Assembly (NCBI GenBank): GCA_046759385.1
Contig: JBHICC010000005.1
Coordinates: 13,912 to 77,911, forward strand
Direction: 5' to 3'
Origin: JBHICC01 sp046759385
GTDB taxonomy: Bacteria > Pseudomonadota > Gammaproteobacteria > Acidiferrobacterales > SPGG2
DNA length: 64,000 nt
This document shows positions 25,701-33,304 of the stretch, one piece after another. The notes below the pieces were generated by a model, which saw only the letters and a list, made by a program, of their open reading frames with translations, did not search any database and was not told the origin of the DNA. A program made the position numbers and the translations under genes. Each line of letters starts with the position of its first letter. Positions within the stretch are counted from its first letter, which is position 1.

Positions 25701-28362
25701 GAAAGGCAAAGCGCACAATCACGCCATAGCGATCCACAACGCACGTGAGCATAACCTCAAAAACATCGACATACGAATCCCGCGCGACCGTTTCACCGTG
25801 ATTACCGGTATCAGTGGAAGCGGCAAGAGTACCGTGGCGTTCGATATTCTGTTTGCTGAAGGTCAACGCCGCTATCTTGAATCATTGAACGCTTACGCGC
25901 GACAGTTTGTGCAGCCGGCCGCACGCCCAGACGTGGATGCGATCTTTGGTGTTCCACCGACGGTCGCGATCGAACAACGCACCAGCCGCGGTGGACGTAA
26001 AAGCACCGTGGCAACTATGACAGAGATATACCATTTCCTACGGCTGCTGTTCGTCAAGCTCGGTACTCAACACTGTCCGCAGTGCGATATTCCGATTCAA
26101 CCGCAATCGGCGGAGACAATAATCGCAAGAATCATGCGTAGCTACCGGGGCAAGCGAATCCACCTGCTGGCACCGCTAATTGTCGCACGCAAAGGCTACT
26201 ATACGGATCTGGCGCAATGGGCTGCACGCAAAGGTTTCTCAAATCTGCGTGTCGATGGCAATTTTGCCCCAACCGACGACTGGCCCAGACTAAGTCGCTT
26301 CAAAGAGCATACCATCGAGTTGCCGGTTGGCGAGATTAGGGTCACGCCCAGAGTGGAAAACGAGCTGCGTGAGCTGGTTCAACGGGCGTTGGATTTTGGC
26401 AAAGGTGTTGTCCAAGTCCTCGCCCATCAGCGTACAGCGAAAAGCATTCGAAAACGGATTTTTTCAACGCGTCGGTCCTGCTCGGGTTGTGGTCGCAGCT
26501 TCGATGAGCTCGATCCGCGCCTGTTTTCTTTCAACTCAAAGCATGGCTGGTGCGATGACTGTTATGGAACAGGCCTCTCGCTTGAAGGCTTCGATGAGAA
26601 CCAGAGTGGTGAAGAGATTTGGTGGAACGAATGGTGGGAAGACGAGGATAACCTGTGCTCCACCTGCGATGGACAGCGCTTGTGTCCGGAGGCTTTGGCC
26701 GTACGATTCAAGGACCACTCGATCGTTGAGCTGGCTGGTAAATCGGTGCGCGAGGCAGAGAAATTTTTTAGCACCTTGCGCTTGCACGATCGTGAGGCGC
26801 TGGTCGCCCGTGATGTCCTGGCAGAGCTTCATTCTCGCCTAGCCTTCCTGATACATGTTGGATTGTCCTACCTCACATTAGATCGTGCGGCACCGACCTT
26901 AAGCGGCGGTGAAGCACAACGTATCCGATTGGCGTCTCAATTGGGATCGAATCTACGAGGCGTGTGCTACATTCTGGACGAACCGACGATTGGCTTGCAT
27001 GCGAGAGACAATCGCATGCTCCTCGATACCCTTCAGAAGCTCGAGTCAAAGGGTAATACTGTTGTTGTCGTCGAGCACGACGAAGAGACCATCAGGCAGG
27101 CTGAACACATAATCGACCTCGGCCCTGGCGCTGGGTTGAACGGCGGACAGGTTGTCTGTGAAGGTACAGTACAACAGCTCTTACGCAATCAGCACTCTAT
27201 AACGGGTCGCTTCCTAGCTAAACCCCTAAAGCATCCGTTGCCAAGAACAACGCACTGGGGAGATTGCGAAGACAACGCAGAGCTCGAGATCAACGACGCG
27301 TATCTGCACAACTTGAAAAACATAGACGCGCGTATCCCGCTCCAGCGTTTAGTCTGTGTTACCGGTGTCAGCGGCAGCGGCAAGAGCACACTAGTGAGGG
27401 ATGTCTTGCATGACAATTTACAACAGCTCCTGCGAACCAGGCGGCCGCGATCTACACGACGCCGTGTTACGCCACGGCTGTTCGGTTGTGCGACAATCAA
27501 AGAGTGGACTAAGGTGCAACGCGTTCTCGAAGTCGATCAGACCCCTATCGGCAAGACCCCACGGTCGTGCCCTGCCACATATGTCGGGTTTTGGGACTAT
27601 ATACGACGCCTGTTTGCCGGAACGCCCGAGGCACGCATGCGTGGCTACTCGCCAGCACGGTTTTCCTTCAACGTGAGCGGCGGGCGCTGTGACATCTGCG
27701 AAGGCCAAGGTCTGAGAAAAATTGAGATGAGCTTTCTGCCCGATGTCAGAATTCCGTGCGAGACCTGCGCCGGTGCACGGTTCAACACGGAGACCCTGAC
27801 GGCTCAGTTCAAGGGCAAAACTATTGCTGATGTGCTGGCAATGAGTGTCGATGAGGCGGTAGATTTTTTTATCGCACACACCCCGATTCATCATGCGCTC
27901 AAGCTGCTGCAAGACGTCGGGCTAGGTTATCTCACCTTAGGCCAACAAAGCCCGACGTTGAGTGGCGGTGAGGCCCAGCGAATTAAGCTCGTAACCGAGC
28001 TGGCTAAAGCGAAACCAGTGGAATCGGGCCGTACGCACTCTGGCTCGTCAGCACGAAACGCGACACTCTATATACTCGATGAACCAACTATCGGTCTGCA
28101 CATGGCAGATGTGGAAAAACTCATACGCGTATTACATCGCTTGGTCGCCGCTGGCAATACGGTTGTGATCATCGAACACAATCTCGATGTCATCGCGGAA
28201 GCAGATTGGGTGATCGACCTCGGCCCCGAAGGTGGCGATGCGGGTGGTTGTATTGTCGCTCAGGGAACGCCGGAAAAAGTAGCTCGTGTGAAACGACGCT
28301 CTCATACGGCAAAGATCCTGGCGGGATTTCTGAAAGAACGAAGCGCACTAACTTTGACTTAG
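22732..28362 (+). CDS. Giant tandem UvrA-like protein (four ABC ATPase modules)
   Basis: A 1,876-residue protein made of two complete UvrA-like halves. Four Walker A motifs (GVSGSGKS or GISGSGKS) begin at about residues 33, 651, 1026 and 1545. Each has its partner LSGGE signature and an (L/F)DEP Walker B, so all four ATPases look intact. Zinc-finger cysteine pairs are kept in both halves (CPECD...CANC, CPTCG...CADC, CSGCG...CDDC, CDICE...CETC). ATG 22732 is preferred to the TTG at 22696 because it lies just before the conserved start. Ordinary UvrA is about 940 residues. Double-length UvrAs are known as a rare class of unclear role. A pseudo-dimeric DNA damage sensor or a drug/DNA-intercalator resistance protein is possible; no uvrB or uvrC is nearby. 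The ancestry of the halves is not resolved by eye. Confidence 0.88.
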   Translation: MGKEFIVIEGAHQNNLKGFDLRLPLNELIVVTGVSGSGKSSLAFDTIYSEGQRRYVETFSPYARQFLDRMDKPKANRIDGIPPAIAIDQTNPVRTSRSTVGTMTELNDYLKLLFARGARLYCRGCGRLVSRDSAQSIFAELMVRVNNAPSALPSVGLVTFPVRIPENFSEIEVKALLASQGYSRIHRKHDRVLEVVQDRLPLERNGRDRIVESLEAALHYGRGNVNIYPLHSGTGTGNPWRFSSNLQCPECDIHYSDPIPNSFSFNSPVGACANCRGFGRTIGIDYDLVIPDATKTLADGAVKPWQSDSYRECQDDLVRFARKRRIPIDMPWRDLTQEQRRWVIEGEGSWEDDLWYGAERFFRWLETKSYKMHIRVLLSKYRAYTPCPDCQGARLTLHALLWRLGTHTDADQALPANERFQPANANSVGALPGLTIHDVMLLPIERCYAFFRHLRLRAPMDEAAELLVSEIRSRLRYLVDVGLGYLTLDRQSRTLSGGEIQRINLTTALGTSLVNALFVLDEPSIGLHARDMQRVTRVLHRLRDAGNSLIVVEHDSQVMFAADRILDLGPGPGEDGGQIVFMGKPTELLRCKRSLTAQYLTGKRKITANGEDKAQAITSATHHLQIIGATEHNLKHIDVGIPLNRLVCVTGVSGSGKSTLIRDVLYNALCKLKAKPKEQPGNHREIRGHEHLNDIVMVDQSPIGKTTRSNPASYVGALDAIRKAFATEPLSRERRYTAGTFSFNAGTGRCPTCGGNGFERVEMQFLSDVYLRCADCDGRRYRPEVLEVKRLPAAASAVGADAKSIADVLDMTVSKAIDFFADAPDVLGRLEPLQAVGLEYMKLGQPVPTLSGGEAQRLKLAGHLAKARRGRNGDTNALLLFDEPTTGLHFDDIAKLLSALRQLIEQGHSLVVIEHNLDIIRAADWIIDLGPEGGDSGGELVCVGAPADVMKCHQSHTGAALREYQQTNPVSPITLRESAQKGLLSRTVTAKGKAHNHAIAIHNAREHNLKNIDIRIPRDRFTVITGISGSGKSTVAFDILFAEGQRRYLESLNAYARQFVQPAARPDVDAIFGVPPTVAIEQRTSRGGRKSTVATMTEIYHFLRLLFVKLGTQHCPQCDIPIQPQSAETIIARIMRSYRGKRIHLLAPLIVARKGYYTDLAQWAARKGFSNLRVDGNFAPTDDWPRLSRFKEHTIELPVGEIRVTPRVENELRELVQRALDFGKGVVQVLAHQRTAKSIRKRIFSTRRSCSGCGRSFDELDPRLFSFNSKHGWCDDCYGTGLSLEGFDENQSGEEIWWNEWWEDEDNLCSTCDGQRLCPEALAVRFKDHSIVELAGKSVREAEKFFSTLRLHDREALVARDVLAELHSRLAFLIHVGLSYLTLDRAAPTLSGGEAQRIRLASQLGSNLRGVCYILDEPTIGLHARDNRMLLDTLQKLESKGNTVVVVEHDEETIRQAEHIIDLGPGAGLNGGQVVCEGTVQQLLRNQHSITGRFLAKPLKHPLPRTTHWGDCEDNAELEINDAYLHNLKNIDARIPLQRLVCVTGVSGSGKSTLVRDVLHDNLQQLLRTRRPRSTRRRVTPRLFGCATIKEWTKVQRVLEVDQTPIGKTPRSCPATYVGFWDYIRRLFAGTPEARMRGYSPARFSFNVSGGRCDICEGQGLRKIEMSFLPDVRIPCETCAGARFNTETLTAQFKGKTIADVLAMSVDEAVDFFIAHTPIHHALKLLQDVGLGYLTLGQQSPTLSGGEAQRIKLVTELAKAKPVESGRTHSGSSARNATLYILDEPTIGLHMADVEKLIRVLHRLVAAGNTVVIIEHNLDVIAEADWVIDLGPEGGDAGGCIVAQGTPEKVARVKRRSHTAKILAGFLKERSALTLT

Positions 28363-28376
28363 GAACGAAGGTGCCA

Positions 28377-29531
28377 TCATCCTTTCACAGTCAAATCGAG
28401 CGATGCCTGGTGCAGCGGCTGGCACCCCTCTTCCGTCACCTGTACCGTTTGACCCAATGTCATCGCCCGATTTGTATCACTATTCATAAGAATCATATGC
28501 AAAAAGAAAACCATATTGGGTTGTACAATAATCGGGTTGCCTGCGTAGAACATTGGCCAATCCATCCACGTCGGTGTATAGGTGGCGCCGAGACTGTAGC
28601 CGCAGGCGTTTAGTCTATGCGCTCGGTACCCCGCCGCGTCCAGCGCCCGGGCATGGGCGTCAAACACATCCCCCATCGGCCGCCCCGGTTTTAGCGCCTC
28701 CATAGAGTGATGCAGCGCTGCTAAACATGCCTGATGCATATCGACGTGTTCCGGGTCGGTGTCACCTATTAATAAGGTACGCATCAGGCATGCATGATAG
28801 CGTCGATATACGCCGGCGAATTCCAATGTTATTTGATCTTTCTCGCCCAGGTAGCGCCGGCCCGTGAAATAGCGGCACAGAAGCGCGTCGTGTCCAGAGC
28901 CGATGATGTACTCATTGCTGGGATAATCACCGCCCCCGCGAAACACCTGCGCATGCATTTCGGCCAGGATATCGCCCTCAAAGGCGCCGGCACCTGAAAG
29001 CGCTATGGCCCTTTCGAGCGCCGCGTCCGCAAGCTGCCCTGCACGGCGAATGTAATCAATCTCGCTCCGACTCTTAATTACACGAAACCGGCTGACTAGA
29101 TCGGACACATCTTCGAGCACGCAGAATCTTCCAAGTGCTGCCTCCACTTGACGCCAGTTGTGCGCGGTAAGGCCGTAGGCATCAAACTCGATGCCAAGTC
29201 TTTTCCCCCTGCACTTATGCTCGGTCAGAATCGCGCGCAGATCGTGGGCCGGGTTTTTGCCCGCTTCATCAACCCAGACGCGGATGTCTTCGATAACCGA
29301 CGTGTGTTGTGCTTGTCTAAGATCGGGGGCACGTGTCAACAGTGTCATGCGCCCATCGGCGCCGAGGTACAGACACTGGAAGAAGCAATAACCGAATGTG
29401 TCGTAGCCCGTCAGGTAATACATGCTTTCCTGGCGGAATATCAGCAACCCGTCCAAGCCGCGGTCGACCATTTGCCCGATCGCGGCCTCTCGTCTCTCAG
29501 CCAACTCTTGCTCAGAAAAATGGATGGCCAT
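28377..29531 (-). CDS. M24-fold hydrolase, ectoine hydrolase/creatinase-like, metal site degenerate
   Basis: A pita-bread-fold protein of 384 residues with the creatinase-type N-domain (MYYLTGYDTFGY) and C-terminal M24 domain. The metal ligands of methionine aminopeptidase and prolidase are not conserved: the first Asp region reads LEFAGVYRRYHACLMRT, the usual His-Gly-x-Gly site reads CGYSLG, and the first metal Glu lies in FFLHMIL. GYSLG followed by Pro/Trp and a later VTEEGCQPL is the pattern of DoeA/EutD ectoine hydrolases, which are also metal-poor. Hydrolysis of a C-N bond in a small osmolyte is therefore more likely than Xaa-Pro peptide cleavage. It diverges from the ridA-argE-type operon, suggesting a shared regulatory region at 29532-29640. 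Confidence 0.78.
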   Translation of the reverse strand: MAIHFSEQELAERREAAIGQMVDRGLDGLLIFRQESMYYLTGYDTFGYCFFQCLYLGADGRMTLLTRAPDLRQAQHTSVIEDIRVWVDEAGKNPAHDLRAILTEHKCRGKRLGIEFDAYGLTAHNWRQVEAALGRFCVLEDVSDLVSRFRVIKSRSEIDYIRRAGQLADAALERAIALSGAGAFEGDILAEMHAQVFRGGGDYPSNEYIIGSGHDALLCRYFTGRRYLGEKDQITLEFAGVYRRYHACLMRTLLIGDTDPEHVDMHQACLAALHHSMEALKPGRPMGDVFDAHARALDAAGYRAHRLNACGYSLGATYTPTWMDWPMFYAGNPIIVQPNMVFFLHMILMNSDTNRAMTLGQTVQVTEEGCQPLHQASLDLTVKG

Positions 29532-29640
29532 CGCTAACTTATTGCTTAGGCTTGTGAAATATATCCGGCAGTCGACAAACGTTATACCATACCCTGCTCG
29601 GGTCGAATCAGCAGAACGCCATCACGATGGAGTGAATACT

Positions 29641-30057
29641 ATGGCACATGTCCGACTTCGCAAATACAACACCAAGGATATTTACCAAGGCCAGGCCTAC
29701 GATAACGATCTATGTATGGTCGTGCGGGCAGGAAACCATATCTTTCTTCGCGGCCAAACAGGTATGGATCTCGAGGGAAACATGGTCGGCGTAGGCGACC
29801 CTGGGGCGCAGGCAGAAAATGCGATGAAATGTGTGAAGCTCCTGCTCGAGGAGACTGGTGCGAAGCTTGAGCATATCTGTAAGATCACGATCTACGTTAC
29901 TGATCGCTCACATCGTGTTCCGGTCTACCAGGTTGTCGGCAAATGGCTCAAGGGAGTGTACCCTTGTTCGACCGGTTTGATTGTGAATGGACTGGCGAAA
30001 CCAGAGATGCTAATGGAAATTGATGTTGAAGCAGTGATACCAGACGGGAAACCGTGA
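29641..30057 (+). CDS. RidA family protein
   Basis: A 138-residue YjgF/YER057c/UK114 protein. It has FLRGQTGMDLEGN, QAENAMKCVKLLLEETGAKLEHICKI-type core sequence and the C-terminal MLMEIDVEAVIPDG strand. RidA proteins hydrolyse reactive 2-aminoacrylate and other imines made by PLP or flavin enzymes, fitting its place before deacetylase, cyclodeaminase and aminotransferase genes. The ATG at 29641 is preceded by GGAGTG at a good distance; an upstream in-frame extension overlaps the divergent M24 gene and is rejected. The stop overlaps the next start as GTGA, so translation is probably coupled. Confidence 0.87.
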   Translation: MAHVRLRKYNTKDIYQGQAYDNDLCMVVRAGNHIFLRGQTGMDLEGNMVGVGDPGAQAENAMKCVKLLLEETGAKLEHICKITIYVTDRSHRVPVYQVVGKWLKGVYPCSTGLIVNGLAKPEMLMEIDVEAVIPDGKP

Positions 30058-31229
30058 GTAACATGTCCGCGAGCGGACTCGTTAGCATCGACATGATCAA
30101 GCAGCTTGTGTCGTTTGACACGACTAGCCGCAACTCGAATCTAACCCTGATCGAGTACATCCGCGATTATCTCACCGATCTCGGTATCGACTCACATCTG
30201 ACGTTTGACGACGGCCGTAAAAAAGCCAACCTTTATGCGACCTGTGGCCCCCAGCATACATCGGGCGTTCTATTGTCTGGGCATACGGACTGTGTGCCAG
30301 TCGATAACCAGGACTGGAACACGGACCCATTCGTGGTGAAGGAACAGCAAGGTCGGTTGTATGGAAGAGGCACAAGCGATATGAAGTCCTTCATCGCGAT
30401 CGCTTTGGCTGTTCTGCCGAGGATTCTAGAGCGCGGGCTGAGAACACCCGTTCACTTTGCGTTTTCATACGACGAGGAAATAGGCTGTGTGGGCGTTCAC
30501 CGATTGATTGCCCAACTCGAATCGATGCCTGTGAAGCCTCGCGCCTGCGTCGTTGGTGAACCCACAGGTATGCAGGTAGTCACCGGTCATAAAGGCAAGC
30601 AAGCGGTGCGTTGCCGAGTTCACGGTTTAGAAGCGCACTCGGCTCTGACCGATAAAGGCGTAAATGCAGTCGAAATTGCCGCCGAACTGGTCGCGCTGCT
30701 GCGCAAAATCGGCCAACGGTTGCGCGAGCAGGGTCCATTCGATCGCGCGTTCGATCCGCCTTTCACTACTGTACACACTGGCCTTATCCAAGGCGGTACC
30801 GCCCTGAATATTGTCCCGAAAAGCTGTGATTTCGAGTACGAGATTCGAAATCTTCCGGATCACGATGTCCAGCCCCTGCTCAAAGAAGTAAGAGACTACG
30901 CTGAGAGGGTTTTGTTGCCCGAGATGCAGCGGGTTTCGAAAGATGCAGGTTTCTCCTGGGAACGGCTGGCCTGCTATCCGGGATTAGTTGTCGATGAGGG
31001 CGGCGACGCGACACAGCTGGCGAAGCGCATAAGCGGCAGCGTGTCTTCAGTTAAGGTGAGTTTCGGCACCGAAGGTGGATTGTTTCAGGATGCGGGTATC
31101 CCGACTGTCGTCTGCGGTCCAGGCTTTGTGGAGCAAGCACACAAACCGAATGAGTTCATCGATCTCGACCAGGTCGCTCGAGGCGAAGCGTTTGTTTCAC
31201 GGTTGATGGAAGAGCTTTGCGACCGGTAG
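30054..31229 (+). CDS. argE: ArgE/M20 family acetylornithine deacetylase-like
   Basis: A zinc M20 amidohydrolase of 391 residues. The metal and catalytic residues are visible: H77 in LSGHTDCVPV, D109 in YGRGTSDMKSF, and E141-E142 in DEEIGC. The dimerisation domain is in the middle. It reads closest to acetylornithine deacetylase ArgE. The start is GTG 30054 overlapping the ridA stop (ATG 30063 is an alternative). The surrounding ornithine cyclodeaminase homologue and aminotransferase suggest an N-acylated amino acid or diamino acid substrate; it need not be arginine synthesis, as no other arg gene is present. Confidence 0.82.
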   Translation: MSNMSASGLVSIDMIKQLVSFDTTSRNSNLTLIEYIRDYLTDLGIDSHLTFDDGRKKANLYATCGPQHTSGVLLSGHTDCVPVDNQDWNTDPFVVKEQQGRLYGRGTSDMKSFIAIALAVLPRILERGLRTPVHFAFSYDEEIGCVGVHRLIAQLESMPVKPRACVVGEPTGMQVVTGHKGKQAVRCRVHGLEAHSALTDKGVNAVEIAAELVALLRKIGQRLREQGPFDRAFDPPFTTVHTGLIQGGTALNIVPKSCDFEYEIRNLPDHDVQPLLKEVRDYAERVLLPEMQRVSKDAGFSWERLACYPGLVVDEGGDATQLAKRISGSVSSVKVSFGTEGGLFQDAGIPTVVCGPGFVEQAHKPNEFIDLDQVARGEAFVSRLMEELCDR

Positions 31230-31313
31230 CGATATAATCACCCGACCGAGCCGATCTGTGACCAGATCAAGTTTCGCAGCCTGAAAGCTACCCGCCAGCC
31301 GCCTACAGAAGAC

Positions 31314-32276
31314 GTGATTTTTATCGAGGCCGACCGCGTCCACGCGCTGCTTGATTACCCATCGGTAGTGAAAGCCTTCGAGCAGTACCACAAGGAAGGA
31401 ATCGACACGCTTGATGAGTTACTCATGGAGCAGCCAAGCCCATCGGGCAGCCCGACTCACTTCTTTCTTCGCGCCGCTTGGAAACACCAACAGGCGTTGG
31501 GTGTCAAGCTGATCACGGTTTTTCCTGAGAACGAAACCGTCGCTACAGGCTTGCCATCGGTGCAAGCGGTATACGTACTGTTCAATGGACACAACGGCCA
31601 GCCCGAGGCTTGCATCGACGGCACCGCACTGACCTATCGCAAGACGGCGGCTGACTCGGCATTAGGTACCAGGTTTCTCGCAAGGGACGATGTGCAGACG
31701 ATGCTGATGGTCGGCGCCGGTGCGATGGCGCCGCACTTGATTCAGGCGCACATAGCAGTGCGACCTTCGATAGCGCGTGTCTTTGTCTGGAACCGTACTG
31801 CCTCGCGTGCTCGGGCGCTAGTCGACAGTCTCCATCTCAAAGACATTGAGATTCAAGCAACAGAGGACTTGCCCACAATTGTACAGGAGGCCGACTTGAT
31901 TTCCTGTGCGACCATGGCCTCGACACCCTTGATCAAAGGCCAGTGGCTCAAACCGGGTGCTCATCTCGACCTCGTTGGAGGCTTTACAAACGCGATGCGC
32001 GAAGCGGACGATGAGGCTGTGCGTCGCGCAACGGTTTTCGTCGACATGCGGGCAACGACGATCAGTCACTGCGGGGATATCTCGGGCCCGATCGAGGCGG
32101 GCGTGATCACAGCGGACGATATCCGGGCCGACTTTTTCGATCTCTGTCAGGGTAAGTACAGCGGGCGCAAAAGGCCGGAGGAAATTACTTTATTCAAGAA
32201 CGGTGGTGGTGGACATCTTGATCTCATGACCGCACGCTTCCTGCTTTCGCGTGTGCAGTCACTAACGGTCGCCTAA
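31314..32276 (+). CDS. Ornithine cyclodeaminase/mu-crystallin family protein
   Basis: An NAD(P)-dependent protein of 320 residues. The substrate-binding start (FIEADRVHALLDYPSVV), the Rossmann segment TMLMVGAGAMAPHLIQAHI and the later GADLDLVGGF-like HLDLVGGFTNAMREADD are typical. The family includes ornithine cyclodeaminase, ketimine reductases, alanine dehydrogenase and EutC of ectoine breakdown. Activity cannot be fixed without active-site modelling. The GTG at 31314 is used as start. It lies 84 bases after the ArgE-like gene, in the same direction. Confidence 0.82.
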   Translation: MIFIEADRVHALLDYPSVVKAFEQYHKEGIDTLDELLMEQPSPSGSPTHFFLRAAWKHQQALGVKLITVFPENETVATGLPSVQAVYVLFNGHNGQPEACIDGTALTYRKTAADSALGTRFLARDDVQTMLMVGAGAMAPHLIQAHIAVRPSIARVFVWNRTASRARALVDSLHLKDIEIQATEDLPTIVQEADLISCATMASTPLIKGQWLKPGAHLDLVGGFTNAMREADDEAVRRATVFVDMRATTISHCGDISGPIEAGVITADDIRADFFDLCQGKYSGRKRPEEITLFKNGGGGHLDLMTARFLLSRVQSLTVA

Positions 32277-32313
32277 TCCTATGCTATAGTCGTCCTACGC
32301 AGACCGTACCGCA

Positions 32314-33234
32314 ATGACCTCTGCCAAAGCGCAACCTAGCTCAGCCGCTGGATACCCACCGGGCGTCGCCTACATCGATGGCCGCTTCTGCCCGCTATCA
32401 GAGGCCAAGGTATCGATTCTAGATTGGGGATTACTTCGATCCGATGCGACTTATGATGTCGTGCACGTATGGCACGGTCGCTTTTTTCGTCTCGATGCGC
32501 ATATAAGTCGTTTCCTGAAGTCAGCCGCACGGCTGCGACTTAACGTCCCGCTTGGCCCTGACGAGCTAATCCGCACGTTGAAGGAGGGCGTACGCCGTTC
32601 GGGTCTGCGCGACGCCTATGTAGAGATGATTTGCACCCGCGGCGTAGCACCGCCCTCGAGTCGAGACCCGAGAGACGCCACCAACGAGTTCATGGCCTTC
32701 GCCATTCCGTTTGGTTGGGTCGCCAACGAAGAGCAGCGTGCCCGCGGTCTACATCTCGCCGTAAGCGGCATCTGTCGTATTTCGCCTGAAGCCGTCGATC
32801 CGCGGATCAAGAATTATCACTGGCTCGATTTTGTCCAGGGCCTGTTCGAAGCGTATGACCGCAATGCCGAAAACGTCATCCTTGTCGATCGCGACGGCAA
32901 TATTACCGAAGGGCCAGGTTTCAATGTGCTCATGGTTAAAGATGGACACGTTACCACACCGGCAGTGGGGGTACTGGAGGGTATCACCCGGCGCACGACA
33001 CTCGAACTATGCGCAGAGGTTGGGATTCGCGCGAACGAGGAGCCTATACCCGCAGCGACGATAAACGATGCGGACGAGGTGTTCATTACCTCTACGGCCG
33101 GTGGAGTCATGGCCGTGACATGCGTCGATGGTAAACCGATTGGCAACGGGAAGCCCGGCCCGATCACGAAACAACTAACAGATTTGTACTGGGCTAAACA
33201 TAAGGATCCGGCGTGGACAACACCCGTTGACTAG
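32314..33234 (+). CDS. Class IV PLP aminotransferase (BCAT/D-amino-acid transaminase family)
   Basis: A fold-type IV PLP enzyme of 306 residues. The catalytic lysine is K166 in PRIKNYHWLDFVQG, and the phosphate-binding region includes EGPGFNV and TTLELCAEVG. It could be a branched-chain aminotransferase, D-alanine transaminase or 4-amino-4-deoxychorismate lyase. The YIDGRF start and lack of the longer BCAT N-terminus favour the D-amino-acid/ADCL-like side. It continues the ridA-argE-OCD run, 37 bases after the OCD gene, so it probably works in the same catabolic route. Confidence 0.8.
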   Translation: MTSAKAQPSSAAGYPPGVAYIDGRFCPLSEAKVSILDWGLLRSDATYDVVHVWHGRFFRLDAHISRFLKSAARLRLNVPLGPDELIRTLKEGVRRSGLRDAYVEMICTRGVAPPSSRDPRDATNEFMAFAIPFGWVANEEQRARGLHLAVSGICRISPEAVDPRIKNYHWLDFVQGLFEAYDRNAENVILVDRDGNITEGPGFNVLMVKDGHVTTPAVGVLEGITRRTTLELCAEVGIRANEEPIPAATINDADEVFITSTAGGVMAVTCVDGKPIGNGKPGPITKQLTDLYWAKHKDPAWTTPVD

Positions 33235-33304
33235 GGGTTGACCTAGGATTGCCTAGCCGGGAAAAGAACGGAATAGCAAGCTTGTACTAACGAGGAGTTG
33301 AATC

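Noticed and set aside
31233..31238. Perfect TATAAT near the end of the ArgE-like gene as a promoter for the OCD gene
   Set aside because: No acceptable -35 hexamer at 16-18 bases upstream; may be chance.
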